From: an uncultured Kordiimonas sp.
GTDB lineage: Bacteria > Pseudomonadota > Alphaproteobacteria > Sphingomonadales > Kordiimonadaceae
Direction: 5' to 3'
Assembly: GCA_947503625.1 (NCBI GenBank)
Contig: CANNEK010000001.1
Coordinates: 800,152 to 864,151, forward strand
DNA length: 64,000 nucleotides
The notes beneath the pieces are model-generated. The model worked only from the letters and a program-made list of their open reading frames with translations, was not told the DNA's origin and made no database searches. Numbering within the stretch: position 1 is the first letter of the stretch; every line of letters begins with the position of its first letter. Position numbers and translations under genes: made by a program. Positions 54,372 to 63,062 of the stretch are shown in pieces.

Positions 54372-56306
54372 ATGAACAGGCCACAGATTGACAGATTGGA
54401 TAGTGATGTGACGAAAACTACTCCCAGAAACGGTACTGCCGCAATATCAAGGCGAGCTGTTCTTCACGGATCAACGGGCGCTCTAAGCCTTGGCCTCCTT
54501 AGGGGGTTCAAGCCAGCCTCGGCCCAACAGGACACTTCCGGGACTATTTTTACGCACGGCATCGCCAGTGGAGACCCATTGCAGGACCGCGTCATCATCT
54601 GGACTAGAGCAGTTCCCGCGGACGGTCGCGCGCGAAAGGTCAGTGTAACATGGCAGGTATCAACCTCCCCTGATTTCGAGTACATCACGTCAACCGAGGA
54701 AGCGCGCACAGGTCCGAAGTCTGACTATACCGTCAAAGTGGACGCAGGTGGTCTTGAACCGGACCAAACCTACTACTACAGGTTCTTTGCCGAGGGCGTG
54801 GACAGCGCGACTGGGCGCACACACACGTTACCCGCCGCGGGCCTGGACCCGGTGAAACTGGCTGTTGTGTCTTGTTCCAATTACCCGCAAGGGTTTTTCC
54901 ATGTGTATGCTGAACTCGCCAAACGAGACTATGCAGCCGTTCTTCATTTGGGCGATTATATCTATGAGTATCCCGAAGGTGTTTACAGTAACGACCTGAT
55001 GACAAAAGAGTTTGGCCGTAGCGTTGCCCCCAAGGGGGAAGTCATTGCGCTTGAGGATTATCGCATGCGTTACGGGCTGTACCGGTCAGACCCTGATTTG
55101 CAGGCAGTACATGCTGCACATCCCTTTATCTGCGTTTGGGACGATCACGAAATAGCAAACGACACCTGGAAAACCGGCGCCGAAAACCACAACAGTGACG
55201 AAGGCCCGTTTGAAACCAGACGGCAGGCAGCACTGCAGGCTTATCATGAATGGCTACCAATTCGCGACAACACGGCAGGTGACCAAAGCATCATCTATCG
55301 AAGCTTCCAGATAGGTGACCTGGCATCAATTATCATGCTCGACACACGCCTGGTTGGGCGAGATCAACCACTCACATACGGCAAGGACCTGCCGCTCAGA
55401 ACGCTACCATTCAGGATGCTTCCGGACACGCAACCCCTAGCGATAACCGATCCTGCCGAACTTAAGAAGTTGCGCGCGTCGGAAGAAACACGAGATCAGA
55501 TACAGGACATTCCTGTGCCTTTCAGGCTGACCTCGACAGGTGCAGATCCAATTCTGGATTGGTCTGAAATCCAGGCACTGGACCCAAAGAAGTTGCCGAA
55601 GGGCATCAGTTACCTGCCTGACCTTGAGAAGTTCAAAACAGATATCCTGCCAGCCAAAGGCCGCAGCATGCTGGGCGCAAAGCAGCAAAACTGGTTCGGA
55701 CAGGAACTTTCAAAATCTGCACAAGACGGGAAACCCTGGCAGATAGTCGGGCAACAGGTGCTGACGGGCAAAGTCGGTATCCCGGTGATCTCGGACGAGG
55801 ACATTGATCAGGACAGTAGCAGCTACGTCACCCCTCGTCAGCTAGCGGAGTTCCGCGCGCTTGCAGCAATGGATCTGCCGCTAAACCTTGATGCATGGGA
55901 TGGGTACCCGCTGGCCCGCGAAGCGCTGTTCGACAGTATCCAAACCGAGGCTAACAACGCTGTCCTGCTTGCCGGGGACACCCACAATGCATGGGCATTC
56001 AATTTGGCGGACGATAACGGGAATGCTGTAGCTGTCGAGTTTGCAACAGCCGGTGTTTCTTCCCCTGGCATGGAAGAATATTTGCCGGTGAAACCGGAAA
56101 TAGTCGCAAATGCTATCAAGGCCAAAAGTCCGGAACTCAGGTTTCTGAATAGCCATCGACGTGGCTGGGTGGAATTGCACATCTCTGAAACAGAAGTCGA
56201 AGCAAGCTTTGAATTTGTCTCAACTGTCAGAGACGAGAACTACCTGCTGGAACCGCCGGTAAAAAAACGAGTAAAGGTCGGGGCCCACAAAATGGAAGAA
56301 AGCTGA
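54372..56306 (+). CDS. PhoD-family alkaline phosphatase/phosphodiesterase, Tat-exported
   Basis: The 644-residue protein has a twin-arginine signal around residue 28 (ISRRAVLHGSTGALSLGLL) with cleavage near PASAQ. The mature part opens with an N-terminal beta-sandwich (TGIASGDP-like segment THGIASGDPLQDRVIIWTRA). The metallophosphoesterase domain follows with VVSCSNYPQGFFHVY, LHLGDYIYEYP, CVWDDHEIANDTW and LLAGDTHNAWAF, supplying iron and calcium ligands in PhoD. It releases phosphate from phosphodiesters such as teichoic acids or nucleic-acid fragments in the periplasm. The usual control is by phosphate; no Pho box was identified. Confidence 0.9.
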   Translation: MNRPQIDRLDSDVTKTTPRNGTAAISRRAVLHGSTGALSLGLLRGFKPASAQQDTSGTIFTHGIASGDPLQDRVIIWTRAVPADGRARKVSVTWQVSTSPDFEYITSTEEARTGPKSDYTVKVDAGGLEPDQTYYYRFFAEGVDSATGRTHTLPAAGLDPVKLAVVSCSNYPQGFFHVYAELAKRDYAAVLHLGDYIYEYPEGVYSNDLMTKEFGRSVAPKGEVIALEDYRMRYGLYRSDPDLQAVHAAHPFICVWDDHEIANDTWKTGAENHNSDEGPFETRRQAALQAYHEWLPIRDNTAGDQSIIYRSFQIGDLASIIMLDTRLVGRDQPLTYGKDLPLRTLPFRMLPDTQPLAITDPAELKKLRASEETRDQIQDIPVPFRLTSTGADPILDWSEIQALDPKKLPKGISYLPDLEKFKTDILPAKGRSMLGAKQQNWFGQELSKSAQDGKPWQIVGQQVLTGKVGIPVISDEDIDQDSSSYVTPRQLAEFRALAAMDLPLNLDAWDGYPLAREALFDSIQTEANNAVLLAGDTHNAWAFNLADDNGNAVAVEFATAGVSSPGMEEYLPVKPEIVANAIKAKSPELRFLNSHRRGWVELHISETEVEASFEFVSTVRDENYLLEPPVKKRVKVGAHKMEES

Positions 56307-56316
56307 GGGTGTTGAA

Positions 56317-57276
56317 TTAGTTGGACTTGGAACGATCCCGTCCGTAGCTTTTTAAAAGCCACTCTTCGTCAATTCGTTCCAGTGTAAACTTCATGCCGCT
56401 ACCCATCATGGCAGCCATCCCCAGATTGCGCCTCATGACCGGGTTGCCAGCGCTTGCCTGAATAACCAGCTCGGAATTCTCGTCGATGTAATCCGACGAA
56501 ACGAATTGCCAGTTTCGTGGCTGCAGTTGTGAGAAGGTCATCATTGCCTTTGACAAAGACGCCGTAGCGTCTTCGGTTGGCAGCCACATGGGCGACAGTT
56601 TCTCTTGAACCTGCGGGGCTAACTGCATGCTTTCCCTCGCCTTTTTAGGTGTATAAAATTGTTCAATTTTATCCATGTAAGCTGCAAACACGGCCTCGGG
56701 GCTTTTTTCATCACCTGACACGATCAAATCATGCCAACCGTCGTGGTTTCCCGCTAAAGAACGCAAATCGATATAGCCACCGATCTTCCATCTTGATCCG
56801 ACCTTCCAGAACTTGAAACCAAACGGAATCGGGTCTGGTCTGGTTTCGTCAACTGACCGAAAATAGACTTTGGCAAACGCGAAATCATCCACCATATCCA
56901 GTTCGGTAATGGTCCAGGACTTGGGGCCATGCATCCAGAGTTTCGATATCAGACCAGCAGCTGAATTGCCGACACGAGAACCGGTATTAATGGCGGGGCT
57001 GCGCTCGTAGCCTGCCCTGGCGTGACGCAAAAGCGGAATCATTGCACGTTTATTGGTTCCAGCGCGCCGAGTTTGGGAAAGTTGTGAAAAGCGATCAAAG
57101 AAACCATCGAGATAGAGCTCTATGTCTTTGGCCGGCCCATCCAGCACAATAGCCACAGGGCTTTCCTGCGCCACAACACCAGCAGGCATCATGAAGCCAC
57201 CAATAACGATCGTCATAACTGCAGGTATAAGTTTGCGTCTGCTGCCAGTGTTTCTAAAAATCACGCGTTTCCCCAT
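56317..57276 (-). CDS. Exported protein of unknown function
   Basis: I do not recognise this 319-residue protein. It has a signal peptide (KLIPAVMTIVIGGFMMPAGV, cleaved near VVAQE) and then an all-soluble part. The middle contains WTITELDMVDDFAFAKVYFR and FWKVGSRWKIGGYIDLRS, reminiscent of NTF2-like or toluene-tolerance-type beta folds. No cysteines or metal motifs were seen. It is convergent with the PhoD gene (10 bases between stops) and lies 81 bases downstream of the exported deaminase gene on the same strand, so it may be cotranscribed with it. Confidence 0.7.
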   Translation of the reverse strand: MGKRVIFRNTGSRRKLIPAVMTIVIGGFMMPAGVVAQESPVAIVLDGPAKDIELYLDGFFDRFSQLSQTRRAGTNKRAMIPLLRHARAGYERSPAINTGSRVGNSAAGLISKLWMHGPKSWTITELDMVDDFAFAKVYFRSVDETRPDPIPFGFKFWKVGSRWKIGGYIDLRSLAGNHDGWHDLIVSGDEKSPEAVFAAYMDKIEQFYTPKKARESMQLAPQVQEKLSPMWLPTEDATASLSKAMMTFSQLQPRNWQFVSSDYIDENSELVIQASAGNPVMRRNLGMAAMMGSGMKFTLERIDEEWLLKSYGRDRSKSN

Positions 57277-57357
57277 CTTCGCGTTGGCACAGTATTTTAA
57301 ATTCGTTAATTATACTATAATAAGATTTGTCTGACTTGCCCAGAAATACCCCCGATA

Positions 57358-58764
57358 TCACCGCTTTTCCAGGCCCGCTCTAATCTTTTGGGCGATGGCT
57401 GCAACCCTGCGGCGAGTGTCTTTTATATCTATCGTTGATACCTTGCCTTCTTCCATAAGGATATCGCCCTCTACTATCGAGGTCACCACGTCAGATGCAG
57501 TTGCAACGTAAACCAGGTGCGATATCACATTGTACATGGGGTCGAAGCGTGGGCTGGACAGTGATACCTGTATCATATCTGCCCGGCGGCCTTCTTCGAG
57601 AGCACCAACACTATTGCCAAACCCGGCAGCACGCGCGCCCATTCGCGTTGCCATATCAAGAGCTTCAACAGCAGTAACAACCGTTGGATCTTGAGCTATT
57701 CCCTTGTGAATAAGAGCTGCAAACCTCATTTCCTGCCATAGATTGAGATCATTGTTGGACGCCGCGCCGTCTGTGCCCAGGCCAACGGTGACTCCTGCCG
57801 CCAGCATTCTGGCAACTGGTGACACCCCCGCACCGGTTTTCATGTTTGATGTCGGATTGTGAATGGCACCAACCTGCGAACCGGCCAACTTGATGATGTC
57901 CTTGTCTGTTGGCCAAACCATATGGGCCGCGACAGTGGGCTGATCCAGCATGCCAATCTGGGCCAATAGTTCGACAGACGACATAGCATAACGATCTGTA
58001 ATCGTTTTCACCTCGGCCCGGTCTTCTGCCACATGGATAGATACCGGCACTTCAAGTGCACGTGCCGCTGCAAAGGCTGCTTTCAGATGATCTTTGGATA
58101 CGGTGTAGGGTGCGTGCGGTGCCAGCGCAGGAGTGATGCGCGGGTGTTTGTTTTTCCATCGGCGGGCATAATCAAGCCCGGCATCGAAACTGTCTTCCCA
58201 GCCTTCAAATCCCGGGCTGGGGAAGTCAATCATCGGTGCGGCAACAACAGCACGAAGGCCACATTCCGCAACCACCTCGGAAATCACATCAGGATAAAAA
58301 TACATGTCCACGAAACTGGTCGTGCCACTCTTGATCATTTCCCAACAAGCCAGACGCGTGCCGGCTTCGACCAGCTGCTCGTCAACATATTGACCTTCCA
58401 TGGGGAAGATATAGTCCTGCAACCATGTCATTAGCGGCAGATCATCAGCCATACCCCGAAACAAGACCATCGAAGAATGGGTGTGGCCATTGACAAGGCC
58501 CGGCATGAGAACCTTGCCGCTTCCATCAACCGCGCGAGCGCCACTGAACCTGCCATTGATGTCTTCAGCGCCGCCCACAGCCAAGATTGCACCATCCCTG
58601 ACCGCGACTGCCCCATTTTCAATCACCAGATTATTCTCTTGCATCGTCAGCACATAATCGCCGTAAACAATCAGATCGACGGTTTGCCGGTTTTCTCGTG
58701 CTCCTACGCTGAAAGCTGTAAAAAGGGCCGCAAGGAAAACTGATATGAAGATGGGCTTGCGCAT
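57358..58764 (-). CDS. Exported amidohydrolase, methylthioadenosine/S-adenosylhomocysteine deaminase-like
   Basis: The 468-residue metal-dependent amidohydrolase has an N-terminal signal peptide (KPIFISVFLAALFTAFSVGA). Motifs are LMPGLVNGHTHSSMVLFRG (HxH), ITPALAPHAPYTVS, SIHVAEDRAEVK, VAAHMVWPTDKDI, NPTSNMKTGAGV and VGLGTDGAASNNDLNLWQEM, which match the MtaD/SsnA-type aminohydrolases acting on methylthioadenosine, S-adenosylhomocysteine or adenosine. Relatives are usually cytoplasmic, so the export signal is notable and parallels the exported adenosine deaminase at 32204-33748. ATG 58764 is chosen with GAGGT upstream; the frame is open to 58794. Chlorohydrolase-type activity on other ring amines is an alternative. 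Confidence 0.82.
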   Translation of the reverse strand: MRKPIFISVFLAALFTAFSVGARENRQTVDLIVYGDYVLTMQENNLVIENGAVAVRDGAILAVGGAEDINGRFSGARAVDGSGKVLMPGLVNGHTHSSMVLFRGMADDLPLMTWLQDYIFPMEGQYVDEQLVEAGTRLACWEMIKSGTTSFVDMYFYPDVISEVVAECGLRAVVAAPMIDFPSPGFEGWEDSFDAGLDYARRWKNKHPRITPALAPHAPYTVSKDHLKAAFAAARALEVPVSIHVAEDRAEVKTITDRYAMSSVELLAQIGMLDQPTVAAHMVWPTDKDIIKLAGSQVGAIHNPTSNMKTGAGVSPVARMLAAGVTVGLGTDGAASNNDLNLWQEMRFAALIHKGIAQDPTVVTAVEALDMATRMGARAAGFGNSVGALEEGRRADMIQVSLSSPRFDPMYNVISHLVYVATASDVVTSIVEGDILMEEGKVSTIDIKDTRRRVAAIAQKIRAGLEKR

Positions 58765-58935
58765 GGCCAATGACCTCAAAATGGGGCGATACAAATATAA
58801 CAGTCATCCGACATAGCCGGACCTGGTTCACTAGTCTATGAAGCATGGCCTATTTGCTCGCAAGCTTCAAATATAGCCAACTGCCCACTTCTAATGAAGA
58901 TCATTATCGCCTATTCTGTAATCGGGGAGAATAGA

Positions 58936-59874
58936 ATGTCCGATGCGGCAACTGCTGCCAGCGCAGCTTCAATCGCGGTTGATCCAGCCACGCAGCTATT
59001 ATTGTCGGCGTCTCTCGCCTTCACCATGCTAACGGTTGCGCTGGGGATCAGGCCAAATGATTTCAGGTTTGTTCGTACCCATCCGACATCAATCTTTGTT
59101 GGTTTTTGTGCACAGGTCATCGCCCTTCCGATCATTACACTGTTGATGATCAAGTCTCTGGCAGTTCCGGCGGGCATGTCGCTCGGCATGATTATTGTTG
59201 CCTGCTGCCCCGGCGGCGCCATGTCGAATCTGATTACCAAGATTGGCGGTGGGGATGCAGCCTACTCTGTCTCGCTGACGATGGTCTCCTCTGTTTTTTC
59301 GGCCGTGATGCTGCCAATTGCCATACTATTCTGGGTTTCGATGCATGGCCCGGCGAGCGCGCTGATTGATGATATCGATATCGACCGTGCTGATTTCATC
59401 AGAAACACGACCATCATTCTGGTGATACCACTTGCAGTAGGCCTTTGGTTTTCATGGTCTCGTCCCGCACTGGCCACAGTTTTACACGCGCGGTTTATGC
59501 CGGTGTCGCTTCTGATATTATTGGCTCTTATTGTTGCTGGCCTGATGACCAATTCGGACGTCATTGCGACCCACAGCACACGCATACTGCCGCTGGTGGT
59601 TCTGCATAACGGCGTGGCCTTCCTAACGGGCGGGCTCGTTGGATACCTGCTTTTAAAAGACCGCAAAAAATCCAGAGCACTTGTGTTCGAAGTCGGTATA
59701 CAAAATGCCGGGCTTGGGTTGATCATCGTCATGGCAGAACTTGGCGGCAACGGAGAAGCTGCCTTGATGGTCGGCACCTGGAGCATCTGGCACCTGATCG
59801 GCGGTTTTGGGCTTGCCACTTTCTTCAGATTTTTTGACAAACGCCGTCGTATCGCTACGGCAACTGCAGATTAA
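58936..59874 (+). CDS. Bile acid:sodium symporter-family (BASS) transporter
   Basis: The 312-residue protein has about nine to ten membrane segments. It shows the BASS features ASLAFTMLTVALGIRPNDF, IIVACCPGGAMSNLITKIGG (the conserved substrate/sodium region) and EVGIQNAGLGLIIVMAELGG. Family members carry organic anions with sodium. ATG 58936 has GGGGAGA at 58924-58930; the frame starts at 58894. The D-aminoacylase gene begins 12 bases after the stop, so import and hydrolysis of an N-acyl or amide compound may be linked. Confidence 0.85.
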   Translation: MSDAATAASAASIAVDPATQLLLSASLAFTMLTVALGIRPNDFRFVRTHPTSIFVGFCAQVIALPIITLLMIKSLAVPAGMSLGMIIVACCPGGAMSNLITKIGGGDAAYSVSLTMVSSVFSAVMLPIAILFWVSMHGPASALIDDIDIDRADFIRNTTIILVIPLAVGLWFSWSRPALATVLHARFMPVSLLILLALIVAGLMTNSDVIATHSTRILPLVVLHNGVAFLTGGLVGYLLLKDRKKSRALVFEVGIQNAGLGLIIVMAELGGNGEAALMVGTWSIWHLIGGFGLATFFRFFDKRRRIATATAD

Positions 59875-59885
59875 AGGATACCGAG

Positions 59886-61655
59886 ATGACGTATGATCTT
59901 GTAATCAGAAACGGACTGGTCTTCGACGGAGACGGAGGAGAACCTTTTCAGGCAGATGTTGCTGTCAAAGACGGTGAGATTGCCGAAATTGGTGCCTGCC
60001 ACGGCGAAGCAGCGGAAACCATTGACGCATCTGGCAAGATTGTCACGCCCGGCTTCATCGATCTGCACACACATTATGATGGCCAGGTCTCCTGGGATGC
60101 CAACTTCGAACCGAGTGTTTATCACGGTGTAACCACCGTTGTCATGGGCAGCTGCGGCGTTGGCTTTGCGCCGGTTCATGCGGGAGACCGCGACAAGCTG
60201 GTGCGGCTGATGGAAGGGGTTGAAGACATCCCCGGCACCGCCCTGTCAGAAGGCATTACCTGGCAGTGGGAAAGCTTCGAAGACTATATGGATGCAATTG
60301 ATTTCCCACACACAGTCGATTTCGCAGCGCAAGTGGTTCACGATCCCTTGCGGGTTTATGTCATGGGCGACCGCGCAGTTTTTGATGAAACCGCAACAGA
60401 TGACGATATCCGGCAAATGCGGGATCTTACCCGCAGCGCACTCGAAGCCGGTGCTGTTGGTTTCTCAACAGGTCGCTCTGACGTGCACCGCTCGGCAGAC
60501 GGTGAGTGGACACCATCATCTGAAGCAACCGCAGAGGAATTGTCCGGCATTGCAGAGGCGTTCGAGGGTCTGGATCACGGAATCCTGCAGGCCGTCAACG
60601 ATTTTGACCTGGAACGCGGCGACCCTAAGGCATTTGACCGCGAGTGGAACCTTCTTGAGAAGTTTGCCGGTGCAGCAGGTGATCGACCGTTTTCCCTGTC
60701 CCTGATGCAACGTGACTTTGCCCCCAAACAATGGCGTGAAATATTGGCCCGCAGTGAAGACGCGAAAAAGCGTGGCCTTAATATAAGCCTGCAGGTTGCC
60801 CCGCGTGGTATCGGCGTGATCCTTGGACTGCAATGCACATTTCATCCATTCATTGGCTTTCCTAGCTACAAAAAAATCAGCCACCTGCCACTTCAGGAAC
60901 GCGTGAAGCTTATGCGGGCCCCCGGGTTTAAAGAACAACTTCTCGGTGAGACCACCGAAAAACTTGCGGGCGACGGCACCCCTATTCCACCAATTGCAGA
61001 TATGCTTTTGGCGCAGATTGACTTCATTTCATGCAAGATGTTCAGGTTGGGTGAAAACCCTGACTATGAACAATCGGTTGAGCAGTCTGTTTACAAGGCC
61101 GCGGAATCGGAGGGCATTAAACCGCTGGAGAAAATTTACGACATTCTGCTCGAAAAAAATGGCGAAGAATTTCTCTATTTCCCGATCTATAATTACACTG
61201 ACCTGAACTACGATGCCGTGTATGAGATGATGAAGCATCCTCAGGCGATCATGGGGCTCTCTGATGGCGGGGCCCATGTCGGCACAATCTGTGATGCAAG
61301 TTTCCCCAGTTATCTGTTGCTTCACTGGGCGCGCGATCGAAAGGAACGGGGTTCAATTCCACTTGCAACCGCTATCAAAAAACTGACCGCAGAACTGGCA
61401 GATTTCGCTGGCTTCAGCGACCGAGGCCGCCTGAAAAAAGGGCTGAAGGCTAATATCAATGTTATTGATCACAATAATCTGCGTCTGACACCACCAAAAA
61501 TGGTTCAGGACCTGCCCGCGGGAGGGCAGCGTCTATTGCAGGCAGCCCGCGGATACGCGGCTACCATCGTAAACGGGGCCGTGGTGGTGCGGGATGACCA
61601 ACTCACCGGGGCATTGCCCGGACGACTGGTGCGGGTCGGGCAGCGGAGTGCTTAA
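59886..61655 (+). CDS. N-acyl-D-amino-acid deacylase-like amidohydrolase
   Basis: The 589-residue protein of the D-aminoacylase/amidohydrolase-3 group has the opening YDLVIRNGLVFDGDGGEPF and metal motif GFIDLHTHYDGQVSWDANF. The Cys of MGSCGVGFAP is the metal-bridging residue of the family. Other marks are EAGAVGFSTGR and LSDGGAHVGTICDASFP (Asp). Such enzymes remove acyl groups from N-acyl-D-amino acids; many relatives have other, unknown substrates. It is coupled to the BASS carrier gene upstream. The end overlaps the convergent S26-like gene by four bases. Confidence 0.85.
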   Translation: MTYDLVIRNGLVFDGDGGEPFQADVAVKDGEIAEIGACHGEAAETIDASGKIVTPGFIDLHTHYDGQVSWDANFEPSVYHGVTTVVMGSCGVGFAPVHAGDRDKLVRLMEGVEDIPGTALSEGITWQWESFEDYMDAIDFPHTVDFAAQVVHDPLRVYVMGDRAVFDETATDDDIRQMRDLTRSALEAGAVGFSTGRSDVHRSADGEWTPSSEATAEELSGIAEAFEGLDHGILQAVNDFDLERGDPKAFDREWNLLEKFAGAAGDRPFSLSLMQRDFAPKQWREILARSEDAKKRGLNISLQVAPRGIGVILGLQCTFHPFIGFPSYKKISHLPLQERVKLMRAPGFKEQLLGETTEKLAGDGTPIPPIADMLLAQIDFISCKMFRLGENPDYEQSVEQSVYKAAESEGIKPLEKIYDILLEKNGEEFLYFPIYNYTDLNYDAVYEMMKHPQAIMGLSDGGAHVGTICDASFPSYLLLHWARDRKERGSIPLATAIKKLTAELADFAGFSDRGRLKKGLKANINVIDHNNLRLTPPKMVQDLPAGGQRLLQAARGYAATIVNGAVVVRDDQLTGALPGRLVRVGQRSA

Positions 61656-62176
61656 TTCGACTGGCTTTGGGGAACGTATCCGAGAATATTACGCCTTTGG
61701 ATCAACCCGACTCTGGCTGAATCGACGCTGCCGGGATGCCCGAGCGCAACAAAACCATCGATCTGTCCTTCCAGTTTTTTCAAACGCGTTTTGGCGGAAC
61801 CTAGCAAAACATAGGGTTTCCCAAACGGCGTCCTGGCTTCAACGCCGTTCAACTGGAACTTTCCATTCTCCTGCACTATCAGTGTGTCGCCCGGCATACC
61901 CCAAAGCTGTTTGATGACCTGTGGCTGGGCATCATCCACCCGGAACACTATATAGTCATACCTTGCCGGCACCCCACACCCCAAACCAAGCACCGTGATC
62001 TCCTGGCCAGGCCATAGCTTGCCTTCGAGGGAACTACCCGCCACAGTGGTTTCGATTTTCACACAGTCTTCAGCGCCGCTTTGGCCGTAAAAAAGCATTA
62101 GAAACGCTACTATCCCGGACAATGCACGCGCTCCCGCAACCCTTTGACTTCTATTAGTTTGTAATCGTTCGGTCAT
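61652..62176 (-). CDS. S26-type (signal-peptidase-I/TraF-like) serine protease homologue
   Basis: The 174-residue protein has one N-terminal hydrophobic segment (ALSGIVAFLMLFYGQSGAE). The region SSLEGKLWPGQEITV resembles the serine box (SMxPTL..GD.V), VIKQLWGMPGDTLIV the lysine box (VKRVVGLPGD), and HPGSVDSARVGLIQRRNILG the last box (DSR..G.V....I.G). It is therefore a small S26-fold protease, similar to TraF or minimal signal peptidases, but the general Asn/Asp surroundings are reduced. No conjugation genes are nearby. It could process a particular exported protein, perhaps one encoded next door; activity is unproven. Confidence 0.6.
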   Translation of the reverse strand: MTERLQTNRSQRVAGARALSGIVAFLMLFYGQSGAEDCVKIETTVAGSSLEGKLWPGQEITVLGLGCGVPARYDYIVFRVDDAQPQVIKQLWGMPGDTLIVQENGKFQLNGVEARTPFGKPYVLLGSAKTRLKKLEGQIDGFVALGHPGSVDSARVGLIQRRNILGYVPQSQSN

Positions 62177-62251
62177 TACCTCATCTTATATTGACAAACA
62201 TGCCTTATAAATAAAAAGTTCCGCTTCCAGTTTTTTCAGGTGATTGTGGCT

Positions 62252-62851
62252 ATGACACTGCGTGTGCTGATTTTGTTTGCTCTCTACTCCCTCTCAGGGG
62301 CTTCTTATGTCTTTGCTCAGGATGCAACAGGGCAAAGTGACGAAGCCGCCCGTGAAAGAGAACGAGACCCCCGGTTTGTTCAAAACACACGGGGTAACAT
62401 CCCCATACCGACCAATCCGGAAGAATTACGCCTGGTCTCTCTTGACCTCTGGCTCAAGTTTCGTCGTACTAACCAGCGATTGTATAGTTACATCAATGAA
62501 GCGGCAGAGTTCCGTGCCTATTCCTATTTGTGCAAGAGACATGATTTAAATGTAAATCTCGAACCGATAAACCAACTGGTAGATCGCCACCTTCAGCAGA
62601 TTATTATAGCTCACTATGATGAACCGGATTACGCCGTTCTGGAAAAGCTTTCCAAAGCGGAACAAGCGGAACTGATGACGGACATATCCGGCGATCTGTA
62701 TGCCTTTGAATATGGTTATCGCGTAGCACAACAAAATTCTGTCATCGAAACCGCTGGCAGCACAACGAACAACTACTGCTCCCAGGCCGAGAAAACATAT
62801 TATCAAAAGTATATTGCTTTACTTGCAACAGCGCGTCGTCAGACAAACTGA
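62252..62851 (+). CDS. Exported protein of unknown function
   Basis: I do not recognise this 199-residue protein. It has a signal peptide (TLRVLILFALYSLSGASYVF, cleaved near AQDAT) and a charged, mostly helical mature part. Notable segments are NIPIPTNPEELRLVSLDLWL, EAAEFRAYSYLCKRHDLNV and SGDLYAFEYGYRVAQQNS. Two cysteines (YLCKR and NYCSQ) could form a disulfide. ATG 62252 is chosen; GTG 62240 is in frame upstream. It is divergent from the S26-like protease gene, with only about 75 bases between the starts. Confidence 0.65.
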   Translation: MTLRVLILFALYSLSGASYVFAQDATGQSDEAARERERDPRFVQNTRGNIPIPTNPEELRLVSLDLWLKFRRTNQRLYSYINEAAEFRAYSYLCKRHDLNVNLEPINQLVDRHLQQIIIAHYDEPDYAVLEKLSKAEQAELMTDISGDLYAFEYGYRVAQQNSVIETAGSTTNNYCSQAEKTYYQKYIALLATARRQTN

Positions 62852-62914
62852 CTGCAACGATAGGTAACGCTTTATTCCACCAGCAATAGTTACTTCGCGC
62901 TGAACAAAAAAAAA

Positions 62915-62948
62915 TTGGCAATAAGTGTACTAATACAATAAGATTGCC
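62915..62948 (+). promoter_or_regulatory. Possible promoter/operator upstream of the Nudix gene leader
   Basis: GGCAAT (62918-62923) and ATTGCC (62943-62948) form a 6-bp inverted repeat with a 19-base spacer. TTGGCA (62915-62920) and TACAAT (62934-62939) resemble promoter boxes but are only 13 bases apart. The region precedes the structured leader, so a start site near here is likely. Confidence 0.3.
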
Positions 62949-62950
62949 TC

Positions 62951-63008
62951 TGCTGAAATCCCGTGCGAGAGACGCTATCGTGTCTCAGGGGGCGCCATGA
63001 TTTCAGCA
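62951..63008 (+). ncRNA. Structured leader RNA before a terminator (riboswitch- or attenuator-like)
   Basis: TGCTGAAATC (62951-62960) pairs perfectly with GATTTCAGCA (62999-63008). Inside, GAGAC (62969-62973) pairs with GTCTC (62982-62986), and a G-rich GGGGGCGCC segment follows at 62988-62996. The outer stem is followed after four bases by an intrinsic terminator that ends 22 bases before the Nudix ATG. No room remains for a promoter after the terminator, so the gene must be read through it. The fold was not matched to any riboswitch class I know. Confidence 0.5.
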
Positions 63009-63012
63009 AAAT

Positions 63013-63041
63013 AAGCCTTCATGTTTACGAAGGCTTTTTTT
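63013..63041 (+). terminator. Intrinsic terminator in the Nudix gene leader
   Basis: AAGCCTTC (63013-63020) and GAAGGCTT (63029-63036) form a perfect eight-pair stem followed by a run of seven T residues. It lies 22 bases before the Nudix start and directly after the structured leader. Confidence 0.85.
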
Positions 63042-63062
63042 GGGGGGTATTAGGTAAAATTT

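Noticed and set aside
57309-57314. TATAAT box on the minus strand before the unknown exported protein gene
   Set aside because: No acceptable -35 box at 16-18 bases; the region is simply AT-rich, so it was not listed as a promoter.
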